A DNA stretch of 64,000 nucleotides from Nissolia schottii (lineage: Eukaryota; Streptophyta; Magnoliopsida; Fabales; Fabaceae). The stretch spans positions 119,028-183,027 of the forward strand of contig QANU01053814.1 in the NCBI GenBank assembly GCA_003254905.1. Direction: 5' to 3'. The position numbers and the translations under genes are program-made. The notes under the pieces are model-generated. The model searched no databases, was not told where the DNA came from, and worked only from the letters and a program-made list of their open reading frames with translations. Below, piece by piece: positions 9,952 to 23,451 of the stretch (its first letter is position 1; each line of letters opens with the position of its first letter).

Positions 9952-12900
9952 ATGGGTGATGCAAAAGAAAATGAGGAAGCTAGCCATAGTTTGCCCTCAA
10001 CTGTGGAAGAAAACCAACCGTTGGTTGATGCTCAGGTTCAATTTCAACCTGAAGTTTCTTCTATTCCTGTTCCAGTAGAGGAAAATTCAAATCATGTTGG
10101 GAATGAGAAGGCAGAGCCGCCTTCTGAGGCTAATGCCGAACCACCTTCCGAAGCTAAGTCTGAACCATCTGCTGAGGCTAAGTCAGAGATGCATGCTGAG
10201 GATAAAAGTGTGATGCCAGAGGCCGTTTCCGAGGGCATTCCACCGCAAGATGTTCAAAATAGTGAAAATACTCTTCAGTCAGTCCCAGTAGAGGCTGCTG
10301 ATGCTCAGATCTCAAATAGAGCTGAGTGTCAAGAAGCTTCTGACATGAAGAAGGAAGCTGAAGAACTTCCTGTAAGTAATAAGGATGTTGATACTTCTGA
10401 AACAGCAATGTGGGTGAAGCCTGAAGCTTGTGAAGTGGCCGATAGTAAAACTTGCAACCATGTTGAGCCCATACCATCTGGTCATAAAGAGCCTACTATG
10501 TCGCAAGCTGTTCCTGCTGGTACAAAGGTTGAAATCATGAATGTTTTAGAAGTTAAGAATAAGGCTGATGAACAGCTAGCGACTGCACCTGCAGATAATG
10601 GGAATTCAAACTCAAAGCACATGTTTTTCTTGGACGCTGACCATTCTTATGATGGTAATGAGTCAGGAACAGAGGAGGAGCAATCAGATTTTATGAAGGA
10701 GCTTGAAAATTTCTTTAGGGAGAGGAGCATGGAATTCAAACCCCCCAAGTTTTACGGAGAAGGACTTAATTGCCTTAAGTGAGTTATGCCTGTTCAGTTA
10801 AGCTTTTTCCTGTCTTGAAATATGATATAAATACTTCGAATTCTGAAATAAGATCACTTTGTCCTAATCCGTATTTTGTGGATTATAAGGTTATGGAGGG
10901 CTGTAACGAGATTGGGTGGCTATGATAAGGTATATTTTCTTCTTATGCTGCAGCACTTCAAATTTAAGTAGCCAAGTTATGATGAATGAGTAAATATTAT
11001 AGAAGTCCATAGTAACAATAAAGGTTACTGGTTAAGCTTGTTTATAAACTCCATCTGATTTGTGTAACATCTAATTTGAATTTTGTTGTTGCTTACATCA
11101 GTGGTAAGACCAATTTTAAACTGTGCAATTACAAGCAAAATACACTGAGAAAATGCATGCATATTGCATACAACTCATGCTCATATACCCACATTTAAAG
11201 TGGGAGAGACTGCATGTCAATTTAAACTACTATAAGCAATCTGGTTGGTGTTTATTCTCACATCAGTATATGAGATTACTGTGTCTTCAAATACGTATTT
11301 AATGTTGCCAATGTAGTACGCAAATTATACACAAATCAAAATATGCATGGAACATGCACGATTGTACAAATCTATGCTTCCCAGATATCCCTACATTTTG
11401 ATGATGTTGCCATTTAAAACATAGGTATTGAAGACAATTGGGTATATTAATTATTGGTATGAAGATACTGGGCATGCCAAAGACTCTATCAATGATCCTG
11501 AAATTGACTGTTGATTTATTAATCAAATAAATGAACTGTTGGTTACGATGCACTTAATAGTGTGTAAATTAGGGTGCTACTTCACTTATAAAATTGCATC
11601 TGCTTTATGAATTTTGATTCTATTTGTAAGTAGGTTTTTGAGGCAAACTAATTGCAATCTAAGCTATATGATTTAAGGTGTTGTTTCTTGAGGCAAACTA
11701 ATTACAATCTAAGCTATCAGTTTGTTTATTTCAGATCCATTGTTTTCATTGCTGCCAGGACATACACCTAATTGGCTTATATTATTATTTATGAATAGGT
11801 AACCTCATGTAAGTTGTGGCGACAAGTGGGAGAATCTTTCAAACCTCCTAAGTAAGGACCATCTTGCACCTTCTTGACTTGATCATGTCCGTGCCTCTTA
11901 CATTGAAAAGTCTCCTTATTGCTCTTAGTGTTATTAGATGTCAACTTTGTGATGTGCTTTCTGTCTAGCTTGCCAAGTAATTCCACTGTGCAATGATAGT
12001 CTGTAATGGAAAGGGTGTTAAGAGCAATTGAAGTGTTCTTCAAAGTTCCAAGTGTCAACAGAAAACAAAGTGGGATGGATGCTTCTATTGAATTATGAGT
12101 GTTTGATTAACTTCCATTTTGATGGGAAAGAATAGCTTCGAAGCAATTGTTTCCTTATTTGATATGTTGGATTTTTTTTTTTTGTGAATTGATTATTTAT
12201 GGTATGTATGTAATGTTCACCTTTTCAACTTATACAGGACATGCACCACAGTTTCATGGACTTTCCGGGGATTTTATGAGAAGGTAATTCTAGATAAATC
12301 TGTTATACTTTAGCTTTTGGCTTTTTTTTAAATGAAAATTACTTTAACAAATTTGAATATAGTTATATATGTGCATGCATGAAGTTCCTTTGAAGCTTCT
12401 ATGTTGACTTTTTGTTTGGACATGAATATTAACTTCGAATGTAGATAATGTGCATTTGCCCGAATTGCCTGGAAAATTTGTGTAACCATACCTTTTTTTT
12501 TGGTAAGATGATGAGCTTTCAAGCCTAATTGGAGAAAATTTCATGGATTTTACATAGTGACCTTGCACTAAATTTCCATATACATTCGATACTTAACTTT
12601 GACATGGGCTATATTTTCTGTTTGTTTCCTTTCTCATGGTTGACTGCAAAAATCTTGTTTTTAGCCATGCTTGATTTTGAATTTAATATGGCATATGCTT
12701 GTTTCATTAGTAACTTCCCTTTTTGCAGAGTTTCAGAAAACTGTGCCAGATATAGTGCCTTCAGAACTATGCACTCTTTTATCCATGTTTTTTTAACCCT
12801 TCCTTCATTATTGCCGTTTCTAATATGCTACTTCAGGCGCTTCTTGATTATGAAAGGCATAAAATACCAGGTGGTGAGCTGAGTGTGCCTGTTGCTTCTC

Positions 12901-14266
12901 AACCAGAACCAATGAATATTGAAAATCAGGTAATATGTACTTTCTGCTTTTGAAATCATAGCATGAGCAATAATACGCAAGAGGAACTAAATCTGTCTGT
13001 TTATTGTTATTACTGTGATCTCTATACTTCTGTGTCTTACAATTATGTTACAATGATAAATGCATCCAGGCTTCAGCCCCAGGTAGAGCACGAAGATGTG
13101 CTGCAGCACGAGCTATGCAGGGTTGGCACTCACAACGTCTCCTAGGCAATGGTGAAGTTAGTGACCCTATTATTAAGGTCTGGTACAATTCTGAAGTTGT
13201 GATTGATTCATGTTCTCCTTTATTTAGTTGTCCTTGTTTTTATACCTATATAATTGTTTTAATACCTTTGCTTTTCTTAGGATAGGAATTCTGTCTCTAT
13301 GCAAAAGCGGGAAAAGCAGCTTAAAAGCATCAGTATGGTCCTTCGTCCTATTGCTATCATTCTCTAAAGTATTGTATGTGTATAATGATTCTCAGTATTG
13401 GATTTACACCCTTATTGGCTCAGGTTTACTTAAACGCAAGAAAGTGCCGTACATTGACAATGCAGTCAAAGCAGCACGTAGTAAACCATCAAAACCACAG
13501 TTAAGACACAGTTACTTCATTTCGACATCTCTTTTCATCTTTTGTGTTGGACTTGCTTACTTATCTGTTTGTCAAGTTGACCAGTGAAATGTGTTGCCAA
13601 CCTATAGCCTTACTAGAAAGTGTTTACTTTGGCACCTTGGTTCATTCGCTGACTTGTCTGCCTTTGCTGCTATCTGTGGCTTTAGATTGGAAACAGCTGT
13701 GATTGATATTGGACCTCCTGCTGATTGGGTAAAAATCAATGTGCAAAAAACTGTAAGTTGTTTATCTTGTGTTCGAATAGAATATAATCCGTATGTTTGA
13801 TTTTCTCATTGCAAAGAAAACTTTTTTGTGCAGAAGGATTGTTTTGAGGTATATGCTTTGGTTCCTGGTTTTCTGCGAGAAGAGGTATCATACATAATGA
13901 ACTTTAAACATAATGATAATTTACACTACTGCTATGGCAGCGAGGATAATCTTGTATATACTTTCTACAACCAGGTGCGAGTTCAATCGGACCCAGCAGG
14001 ACGCTTGGTTATAAGTGGGGAGCCAGAGCATCTTAATAATCCTTGGGGCGTAACACCTTTCAAAAAGGTAAAAAAAAAAAAAGAAAAACCTCTCTTCATC
14101 AGTGAGATGAATGTATCTCTTCCAACTTCGGTAACTTCAATTTATAGAATTTTAATGAACTCAGGTTGTCAGTTTGCCCGGAAGAATTGATCCTCATCAG
14201 ACATCCGCAGTGGTGACACTGCACGGACAGTTGTTTGTTCGTGTCCCGTTTGAGCAATCAGAATAG
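9952..14266 (+). CDS. ARID domain plus alpha-crystallin-like domain protein (plant ARID5/ARID6 type)
   Basis: Coding exons: 9952-10778, 10890-10929, 11799-11851, 12238-12283, 12837-12929, 13070-13177, 13281-13332, 13424-13499, 13686-13752, 13834-13884, 13975-14067 and 14165-14266. All introns follow GT-AG, and the joined length (1608 nt) keeps one frame, giving 535 residues. The N-terminal ~235 residues are acidic, low complexity and rich in Glu, Ala, Ser and Pro, with repeats of EPPSEA. The ARID DNA-binding domain spans roughly 244-336 (FMKELENFFRE, LWRAVTRLGGYDKV, TVSWTFRGFYEKALLDYE). A basic linker follows (KRKK), and the last ~100 residues form an Hsp20/alpha-crystallin-like domain (DIGPPADWVKI, LVISGEPEHL, LFVRVPFEQSE). 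The family is nuclear and is thought to bind AT-rich DNA within chromatin complexes. The gene appears intact; the exact paralogue number cannot be decided here. Confidence 0.93.
11633..11722. repeat. 50-base tandem duplication in ARID intron 2 (coding intron)
   Basis: AGGCAAACTAATTGCAATCT (11641) recurs at 11691 with one difference, each preceded by a similar TTTTTG/TTCTTG context. It lies in the large intron 10930-11798 and has no visible effect on splicing. Confidence 0.7.
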
Positions 14267-17200
14267 TGATTGCAGGATGGTTCCTGACTCCTTTACATGA
14301 TTTCTAGGTAGTCGACCTGGAAACCGATTAATAGAGGAATGATTTCTTCCCGTTCAGACTTACTCTAATCTAATCTGTAGCATAGTGTAGTATATATACT
14401 TATGTTCGGAATATTTAAAATCATCTTACATGATTTTTCTCAAGCATTACAATTCGACCATGTTAATATGAGCTAGGTAGGATTCTCTAATTGCTGGAGA
14501 AGATGTAATAAGATTAGCAACAAAGGTGGTGAAATTACATTAAGCTGTTGATTTGTTAATTTGTTACAGCCTTTGCATGGAATCTGCTGCATTTGCTACC
14601 CTACTGATTAACTGGCAGGTGTTTCTTTAGTGTAACTTCTCTTATATAATAATCATAGAATTGTATTGCATGAACTAGGTGTATGTTTGGCATCAGATTA
14701 CTTCAGGGAAATTATTGCTTTTTTTTCCTCTAAAAATTAAAATTGCTTTCAGAAAACTCTTCATTATAAGCTGTTTTAAACTTAAAATCAGTTGATTGAA
14801 ACATGTATTAGGTCTTTGTTTTAACTCATGCTAGCAGTCCTTCATTGATTTCTTTCTTGTGTTATCATTCCAATTATTACTTTTTTAATTAATGATTGTC
14901 AAAATGTTATTTTGTTTTCTTCCTTTGTCCTGTTTTAAAATTTATGTGTTTAATGTAAACCAAGATGGACACATTGAATTGATTGATTGTTTTAATCAAA
15001 AGGAGTTTGGATGGACTTTTGCTAGTGGGCTTATGTTATTATTATATCATCTTAAGAATCTTTGTAATTTTTATCATTGTGAAATTTTGTTGTGGCTTGC
15101 AGCATACTTCGATATAGATATCATTTTTTTACTTCTTTTAAACAAAACTTTCTTTATAAAAGAAAAGATGCTTACCAATCAATGTACTTTTGATGGTCAC
15201 CAATGAATGAGTGCAAATTTCGTATTATTATTTTTCTTTTGACTGGAACACTTGGTATTATCATTGAACACATGACTAAAACCAAAGTGCATACCCAAAT
15301 TAGTCGTTCTTCTTTTTTCAGTCACCTTGTGAGAAATGAGAATACGTTTATTATTGTTTAGTCAAGTTTCTGGCTCGTGGGGGAAAAAACGGAAGAATAA
15401 GAGGAAGCTTGCTCAATTCTAAAATTCTAATTGTCAAATTTTAGATTTTTTTTTCAGACTTTTGACGTATCCAACAACTTCGGGTCAATGACGATTTTTC
15501 ATGGATATATGTTTTCTTAAAGCCGTACTGGATGCAAAACTGTGATGATGATGATGATGTTTTCCATTTATGGACATATTAAAATCATATTGAGTGAAAT
15601 AAATTAATTACTGCATTGATATAATACTTTATTCTATAATATTTATTAGTAATATAAACATCGTTTGAACAAGACACAAGAGATAAAAGTCGGTGAAATA
15701 AAACTCAGAATTTCAATTTTTTATGGATATCTATCTTAGTAAAGGGATTTAAACTCCTAGTACTGACAAGTTTTTTATTTTATGATGTAACAGGACTTGT
15801 CTACTATACCATTATATGAGACTAATATCACCGCCAATTTTCATTTTTCTTCCATTTAGAGAAAAATACTTCTTGTCAGTTTCTCATCATTGTTATCACG
15901 AAAGTTGTAGTTGTAGATCTTAAAATTTTCAAAACACCGCCATTACGTAATTTATTTTGTCTTTCACATTTAACAAAGACGTACGTCATTGGCATTATAC
16001 TAAGCAGCATTTTAAAGTTTTTGACTAAAGAAAATTATCCACATCCAAACACACACTAATTCTAAAACAAACTTTTCAACTTTCGTTATTACTTCTGAAC
16101 TTAATTGTTTACAAATAATAGGGTAGTTAAGTCGGCACGCTTTTGAACATTTGCATGTTAGTTTGGAATTAAAATATGTGATGATAAAATTGATAACCGT
16201 TTTGACACAAATACCTGTTTGGATGGTAAAAGTGGAAATCTTTGGTTACATATGTCAAAAGATTTTGCTATTCTTTTAACAAATTCACACAAAGGTTGTT
16301 AAAGATAGGTGAGGCAATGGCACACTATAAGCAGCATTCAGCAACCAATGAAGGACTTTGTCCGAAATATAAGGCACATGTTATGCATAGTTGATGACCA
16401 ATGTTTCAGATGACTTTCTTCATCTACAATTAACAACTTCCTTTACTTCCTTTTCCTGTTTCATTTTCTTTTTCCTTTTTAGTTTTGAAATTTTGTGAAA
16501 TGTTACTCTGCAATTACGGGATGGAGCATTTAAGGTTAGTATTCTCATCTTTAAGGAGATATAAATTGTTTATCACTCGTCTAATAATTTGTTCATGTTC
16601 TTATTGTTTCGTGAACTTGTATAATTTTAACTTAGGTTCCCTTTTCTTGTCACTCACTGGTTTACAAAATTGGGAAAACATTTACCAAAAATGTTGGTTC
16701 TTATTACCAAACACTTGGTTGAATCTAGAACTAGACTAAATTAGAGAGACTTGATGAGCTCATTTCATGAAAAGTACATAGTCCATTAAGTGCTCCATCT
16801 TATTTTTAGTCTATGGGAAGGATCATTGAACTCTAATTAATCTAACTCGAGTCACATTGATACTACTACGAAAATAAAATTCTCTCATCGCTAATTTTTA
16901 TATCTAGAAGACTTAAAATTGTTTAAGAGAAACATGTATTAAATCACTTCAAACAAGGGCCGAAACAAATTATAATTTCTCTGTCTTATTCTTAAAACTT
17001 AAATGCTCCGAAAATTAGCAAATAAAAGGTGGGTGTTAAAGATAACACCAAATTTTCAATGAAAACTGTTGATCAGCTACTCCCTTTGGCAGATTAGTGG
17101 ATCTTTTGACACAAAACTGTAGTGATTAAAGGTCTCATAAATCCTAGTGAGCATTAGTCCTCAAAGTTCGTTATTATCATTAAAGCTAAGCAGCAATTAT

Positions 17201-17678
17201 CAAACAATCTTTTTAAAGGGGGGAGAGAGAGAGAGAGAGAACTCATCACAAGGCCAAAGGCAGAGCACCCTCTACCATAAAAAGCCAATTCAAAAGTCAA
17301 ACTTTGTTAGACTAACAAGTAACAAAAGCTCAAAAATTAATCAAAAAATTAAACACCTATTTGATACTACTGATTATCATATTCCCTGTGCTGCTTTAGT
17401 CACCTACTTTGAAAAAGAATCAATGGCATTTTCCTCTTTTTTCCTTGTTTTCCCTTGTCCCCATTTTGGCCCTACCACACCAATCAATGATTCAACACTT
17501 CTATATTTAAACCAAAACCCCCCAAATTTATTTTTTTTTCAAGTTTAATCCCGGTCACATATATCAAACCTCAAACTCCCTTTACCAAATTACCACAATC
17601 CAAAGTTCCATAATCAGTCCAAAATTTCCAAGCTTCTTCCCTCATTCCTCCTCCATCATTGGCCTCACCCTCCAACCT
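14267..17678. other. ARID 3' untranslated region and intergenic sequence
   Basis: The first few hundred bases probably hold the ARID 3' UTR; the cleavage site is not certain. The rest is AT-rich, with a short (ATG)n run near 15544-15560 and a (GA)n tract at about 17221-17240. A 133-codon frame at 17147-17548 lies in the promoter of the next gene and looks like chance: low complexity, no domain. Confidence 0.5.
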
Positions 17679-17687
17679 TATATATAT
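17679..17687 (+). promoter_or_regulatory. TATA box of the small basic protein gene
   Basis: TATATATAT lies about 47-55 bases before the start codon at 17734 and is followed by GTACATAACTCAAG, which would give a very short leader. This is inferred from spacing and consensus only. Confidence 0.5.
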
Positions 17688-17733
17688 TTTGTACATAACT
17701 CAAGTTGCTATAGCATAAGCCAAAATAATTAGC

Positions 17734-18180
17734 ATGGATGACATAACTTACAAAAGGGTCAGCAGTGGTAGTAGCAAGGGATCATCATCATCATCATGCC
17801 ATGGAAAATGTAGAGGGTTTAGGCTAAACCTTAGAAGGCTTTACTTTCTGAGGCTGAGAAAGAGGTTCAGCATATTCCTAAGAGTCTTTGATAAGTGGAA
17901 ACTCTCATATTCTCAGGCTATTCAGCTTCTTAAGAAAGTGTTCCACAAAAGAAGAAGTGGATTCAAGAGAAACAACAGCAACAGCAGCAGGAGTGGTTTG
18001 GTTAAGGAAGAAAGGATCAAGGGTCAAGTTGTTGATTGCAGGGCTGCATCTTATGGGAGGAACAATTCTTTCTATGCTGAAGCTATTGCTGATTGCTTGG
18101 AGTTCATCAAGAGAACTTCAATTTCTTCCATGGACCAAATTGAAGACCCTATTGGTCGCATTCAAGACACAAACTCATGA
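17734..18180 (+). CDS. Small basic plant protein with conserved NSFYAEAIADCLEFIKR motif, function unknown
   Basis: A single-exon frame of 148 codons with a good upstream TATA box and T-rich downstream sequence. The N-terminal ~28 residues are Ser/Gly rich. A strongly basic segment (about 27-60) contains RLNLRRLYFLRLRKRF, which could form an amphipathic helix. A second basic stretch carries KRRSGFKRNN. The C-terminal part holds NSFYAEAIADCLEFIKR (about 112-128), which I recognise as the hallmark of a small plant-only family, sometimes labelled 'josephin-like' in automatic annotation. The catalytic Cys/His layout of a josephin protease is not evident, so I do not adopt that function. No signal peptide or membrane segment is apparent. 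The frame is intact and the composition is typical of a real gene; its role is not known to me. Confidence 0.85.
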   Translation: MDDITYKRVSSGSSKGSSSSSCHGKCRGFRLNLRRLYFLRLRKRFSIFLRVFDKWKLSYSQAIQLLKKVFHKRRSGFKRNNSNSSRSGLVKEERIKGQVVDCRAASYGRNNSFYAEAIADCLEFIKRTSISSMDQIEDPIGRIQDTNS

Positions 18181-20130
18181 TTCCTTTCTTTGTGTAATTT
18201 TTTTTTTTGTTAAGAGATAAAATTATAATATGCTAGTATTTTATAGATTATCTTCTTGGTTCTTTTTGGTGTCCCCTCTTAAGATTATTATGGCTTCAAT
18301 GTGTATTTTTCTTCCTCTTTTGGTTTCTTAGGAATGCTTGATGATACTCTATATAGTTGTTAATTCCTCTTTCTGTGTATATTTCATCTGAAGTTTTGCA
18401 TCAGTAATGGGTCATTCTATGTAAACATGTTTGAGAAATGTCGCAGGTTCAACTTGTAAAATATTGTTACTTCAATTCAAAAATTTTGTTGAACCTTATA
18501 AGAGGGTGTAAGAGTTTCTTTTTCTTTTCCTGTTTATAACGGCGAGTAGCAATTGTTGAATGACGTTTTTACTTCTTAAAAGAAAAATTGAAATATCATT
18601 TTACCAGTGATTAGATCAGAGTACAATTTTAGTTAGCGCTCGATCAGCACTTAATGACTTCTTAAGTCGATATGAATTAAAAATTCTAAAGCTGGCTTTA
18701 CCACCTAACATTGCAATCCTGTTTTTGACTAATCTAAACCTAAAGTTAGTCTTAAAGGGGGGAGATTATTGTTGACATTAGAACCAGAGAGGGCGGGGAG
18801 TGGCAATCATGTCACGGAATTTGTAAATTAGCTTCATGGTTATAATTTAGCACACATGAGCTCCATTCTTAACCATATTAAAATGTGAGAACTTTATTCT
18901 ATTTTTCTCATTATATATCACTCACTATTAATTGATGCTGATTAGGAACCCACTAATGCTTAGCTTTTGAGCTAATAATCTAGGGATTGTTTTGGTGGGG
19001 CTACACTATGGCCAGGTTGTGGCTAAATTGGCTTACAGGTTGGCTCTACTAATCTTACCAACCCTTGTCCAAAAATGATCTAGGCTTTGAATTCTAGTGC
19101 CAACAATTCTTCAACACTAAAAACATTTCTGCTTTGGATGCTTTGTCTGAGTATGACGCCATCAATTATTTGATTTGATTAATTTGTTGTTAATGTAACT
19201 TTGTTATCTAGTGTGTTTTTCCTATTATAATTTTTTTTTTGAAATAGTACCAGCTTATCATGGTTAAGTTCTTTTGGTTGAATTAAAATTACATATAATA
19301 TTATAACTTAACTTCATAAATTTTCACATTAATTATGTCTTGTCAATATAAAATGTCTTTAAAATGATATTTGTCGGTTAATTTTGAGTATCAGTTGACA
19401 AGCTAACTACATGTGAATAAATTTTAACGACAGGATAAATTTTGAATCACCCCTAAGATTTTATGGCCAACCTATTATATGCCTAAATGAAAACTAGACC
19501 TATATCTTAACAACTTGTTTGTAACATTAAAGCGAGATGAAATTCAATTCAATTATATCAAGAATTGAATGCCTCTATCACGAGCCAGTTGTTGCATGTG
19601 AGAGGAGAGAACTCAATGACGCTAGAGAGATAAAATGGTTGACGGCATTTTCAATTTTTCTATTTTAAGTTGAAATCCACTGGTTAGGGTTGCCAAAAAT
19701 TTTGCAACACGACAAGAAGGCTTGGTAAAAAAGAGAGGCAATGGTAGCATGAGTAGGCGTCGAAAAGGATGTTCACGACACAAATAATAAATATTGGTGA
19801 CATGAAGGTCACCAAAGTCTACAGGTTCCATAAATTGATCGCGATAAAAGAATCGACGCGATTATAATTGATTGGCGATAGAAGTCAATGTTAGCCATGG
19901 GTGGTTTGTATTAGTTAAAGTTACGGAAAGGTGTCGACAATACTATTTGGCGACTAAGAGATTCGGAGATAGAACTAGATTGTCGCTAAGGTGGAAAGTC
20001 ATCTAAAGTAATGATGGTCACACTAAGATGAGAATGGTCCTATACAGGATAAGCATTGTGACATAATCTAAGACTTAGCGAAAAAAATATGATACAATTC
20101 AAAGATAGCCTTTTAGGAGGGAAATAACCA
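18181..20130. other. Intergenic sequence, no gene seen
   Basis: AT-rich non-coding sequence. The portion from about 19560 has a different texture (motifs such as GGCGTCGAAAAGG, GATCGCGATAAAAG) and may be decayed retroelement interior linked to the LTR-like block that follows, but no protein could be read from it. Confidence 0.45.
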
Positions 20131-20710
20131 CCTACCTTCAGAGGGGTTACACACATGTTAAGGGACATGACAAGTAAACTGCTGCATGAACATGTCATAC
20201 ATGCAAGCGAAACCAGCTCGGATTTCGCGGGTCACAACGGGTCGAATGGTAATCGTCATAGAGCGAGGAAAAAATGGTTAAGAGCCCTGAAATTCTATAA
20301 ATAAGGGGCTCTTAGGACAAACTAGAGGTGGTTCATTGATTTATCAAACGTTCACATACGTCCCTGGTCCGCAATCAGCAGTGCGCGGAAACACCAATGT
20401 AAATAACATCTCTTTTATTTTTTCTACATTTATTTCCTGCTTTCATAGGAGTAGATCATAGTCGTAGCATCTTTATCACCTTTCTTCCCTTCTTTCTTTC
20501 TGCTGCTTGCACTTTAATCCTTCGATTTTGCAAGGATATTGTAATAAAAAATCACCATTTGGTGGTCATCAATAAAGTTATTTGAATTTCACTTCTCCAC
20601 TTCTCTTAATTGCAAATTCACGCCCCCTGCTCTTTATCTAGAACGCTTTAATCGCCTGTCTCATTTTAAAACAATCTTTTGCGTTTGCGCCAAGTAATTC
20701 CCCAAAATTG
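20131..20710 (+). mobile_element. LTR-like sequence (probable Ty3-gypsy type solo LTR or remnant)
   Basis: A less AT-rich block with promoter-like architecture. It has TATAAATAAGGGGCTCTTAGG near 20296, then pyrimidine-rich sequence and AATAAAGTTATTTGAATTTC near 20570, which resembles the R-U5 and polyadenylation part of plant gypsy LTRs. A possible start is TGTTAAGGGACATG near 20156. No partner LTR, primer-binding site or target duplication was found, so the limits are approximate and the class is inferred. Confidence 0.4.
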
Positions 20711-21199
20711 TTTCGTGTGAAACACCACCACATATGAATTGCAAATTAGACCATTTTGTTCTAATTTACATTTGGGTTTTTTTGTGTTATTGTGAGATTT
20801 TAATTTCAAGTCATTATTTTGTTCCAAACAGTGAAATTAAATTTTAATTCTTGAGTTTCTAAACAGGCTATAAGGTAGCGTTAGATTATTGCTCTGAAAC
20901 AGAAAAGACGAAAACACTAAGATAGTAGGACAATAGAGATTGCATCCCTTCTTTTGGAAATAGGTAAATTAGCTTGAAAATGGTCTCTAAGACATATTTT
21001 GTGTTTTTTTTAGTTCAAAAATTATTTTAAAAATCATTTCAATATTAGGACAATTCAAAGTTTTTTTTGTCTCTATCCCCGACTCTAAACATGTTTTTGT
21101 TATCAATGTCTTCGTCTCCCCATTCTATGACAAAAACCAAATGTTACCTAAGAGAGTAACAAATCTAACATTTAAGTCATTAGGATTAATCTTCTTTTT

Positions 21200-22570
21200 T
21201 GTACACAGGAGGGCCTATGACCCAACATCAAGGGAGAAGTGACTACAATCCGCGGGGAACAGACACCCCAGAGAAATTAGCAAGGTTTGAGAGATTTGAA
21301 ACATTATGTTGTGGTCGATAGCCCAATTTGCAAGACCATCTGCTAGCTTGTTTCCTTCTCTATAGGTATGAGAAAAGGTGACCTCTCAGTTCTTATTAAG
21401 CCAATTATTTATCTTTATATTGGAAGCACAGGTCTCAAGGTAGAGGGTTTGGGTGGTTGATGAGAGCAATGGCTTCCTAGGAGACACTTTTAGTGAGAAT
21501 TTTCCCTAAGCCTCTATCTTAGGCAATCTCCAAGCTTTTAAGGATGGCTCTAAGCTCAGCTTGAATGGCACTGAGGTTCTCCAAGGAGATTGTATATCCC
21601 AAAATCTAATGGCCAATTTTTTTGCGGAACACTCCACCCCCGCTAGCCGCTCCCAAGTTACTTCTTGAAGCATCATCCGTGTTTAGCTTGATCTATCCTA
21701 TGGGTGGAGGGTTCCACTTTATGTTTAGAGAAGGGGACATATTCGGTTTGGTTCCTTGAGGAGACTTTCCATGAGCAGAGTAAATGTGGTTTCTAAGGGT
21801 GATTACTTGCTTGGTAGTTCCCTGGTTCGCGATCATGATTCCTTCAAAGATGAAGGAATTATGATTCTTCCAAATGTACCAAGTGGTAGGCATTAAGGTT
21901 TCTTACCAAGGGTTGTTGGAGTTGCAACCCCATTCATTTTTTAAGTTGTTGAGGATCCAATCCTAGAGGTTAAAATTAAAGAACGGGAAAAAAAGTTTGG
22001 ACTGAGGACCTTTATCCTGACTCTCGCAGCCTCTAAGCAATCCCGGATGGCATGGAGCCTCCTCAGTTTCGCACCTCATGCAAGTGGATTTATCACCTCT
22101 TCCCCATCTAGCGACCCTGGACGCGATCATGAAGCTATTGTGAGCTAGGAGCCAGATGAAAGTTTTAATGCGTTGTGGACCTTTCCAATTCCATATCTCT
22201 TTCCAAAAGCCAATTTGGGCCCTCATTTTTCAACACAAGCTGTGAATAAATACTTTTAATTGAGGGAATTCCATCACTGCTTCCTTTTCAGCAGATGGTG
22301 TTTGGGTCATCTTCAGTGTTGAGGGGTGGGGAAGGAAGCTATTTGGTTGATCACGTCAGTTGGGAGCATATTTGTAAGGACTCCAAGATTCCATAGCCCC
22401 TCTACCACTACCATATGGTTCACTCTAGTGTCATCATCAGGGTTGATTAGGGGCCCCACCATTTTGTTACTTAAAATTGCAACACCCTAGCTAGTTGGCC
22501 TATGCTTAAGTCATAGGTTTCCCTGGCTAGGTAGTTGAATGTTGGGCTGTGAACTACTACCGTTCTAGCT
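21200..22570 (-). pseudogene. LINE retrotransposon fragment: zf-RVT and RNase H-like C-terminal part
   Basis: Read on the minus strand, peptides match plant L1-type LINE ORF2. GPLINPDDDTRV and GLWNLGVLTNMLP lie near 22300-22460. The zinc-binding reverse-transcriptase-associated region lies at 22226-21963 (IWNWKGPQRIKTFIWLLAHN, CMRCE). Then come YIWKNHNSFIFEG (about 21880) and an RNase H-like end near 21700-21300 (IKLNTD, EGNKLADGLANWAI). Stops and frameshifts are frequent. It continues the reverse-transcriptase fragment at 25514-26440, from which it is separated by an insertion. Confidence 0.8.
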
Positions 22571-23200
22571 TATCAGTTAAAATTAGGGTTACTGAAAATA
22601 CTGGCCAGTTTGAACTTTCTTTGTGAATACATGTACGTAAAAGTATTGAGCCTTGCGAGTAATACAGCGAATAACGGCATAACTAAAAGATAAGAGAGTG
22701 CGAGTACATACCTGCAAGGTGGAGCTTTGCCGGCGGAAGATGCACATAGGGGCCCGAATATACACAACACACCGTTTCATTATATTACATAAGTTTTATA
22801 CAAAATACTGTTCAGGTAGATAGATAAAAATATACATACAACAATGACAAACCGTACAAACGGGATAACTAAAAGCAACTACGTACACGAGCGGCACTAC
22901 TCGCTTCATGTACGGAACAAACCCTAAATCTGTACTCAGGTCCGGCTGGCCTCCACCTACTCGGAGTCTCCTAGACGCTCCAGAGGCTCCTCCTCCTCAC
23001 TGCTGCTCAGATCTGCCACCGCTGAGAAGCCGCGTGGGGCGAAGCGCTGTGGTCAGGCAGTCAGTATCCTCTTCCGTGCAGTGGTCCGACGACCTCGAGC
23101 TCGAACTGGCGGGGTGTACGCACCTGGATCAGTAGCTGGCATTGGGGCTAGCGTAGGTGTCTACGCCGGCTCTGAATGAGGCATCTCCTCATCGCCGTTG

Positions 23201-23451
23201 AGGCGAATCGTGTCCCTGCTGCTGCTCCCCGGACGCTCGTCCACCCAGATAGGGTTCAACGGCGACGTACCTGGGGCTCCAAGCCTCTGCCTGGGAGGAT
23301 GATCAGGCTCGTCAGGTAGGCGTGCNAGGCGAATCGGGTTCCTGCTGCTGCTCCCCGGATGCTCGTCCACCCAAATAGGGTTCAGCGGCGACGTACCTGG
23401 GGCTCCAAGCCTCTGCCTGGGAGGATGATCAGGCTCGTCAGGTAGGCGTGC
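23201..23451. repeat. 125-base direct duplication separated by a single N
   Basis: 23201-23325 and 23327-23451 are almost identical (about five differences) and meet at one N. A real tandem repeat joined by an assembler, or a misjoin of two copies, are both possible. Confidence 0.85.

Noticed and set aside
17147..17548. 133-codon frame upstream of the small basic protein gene
   Set aside because: Lies in promoter sequence, includes the (GA)n tract and has no conserved motif.
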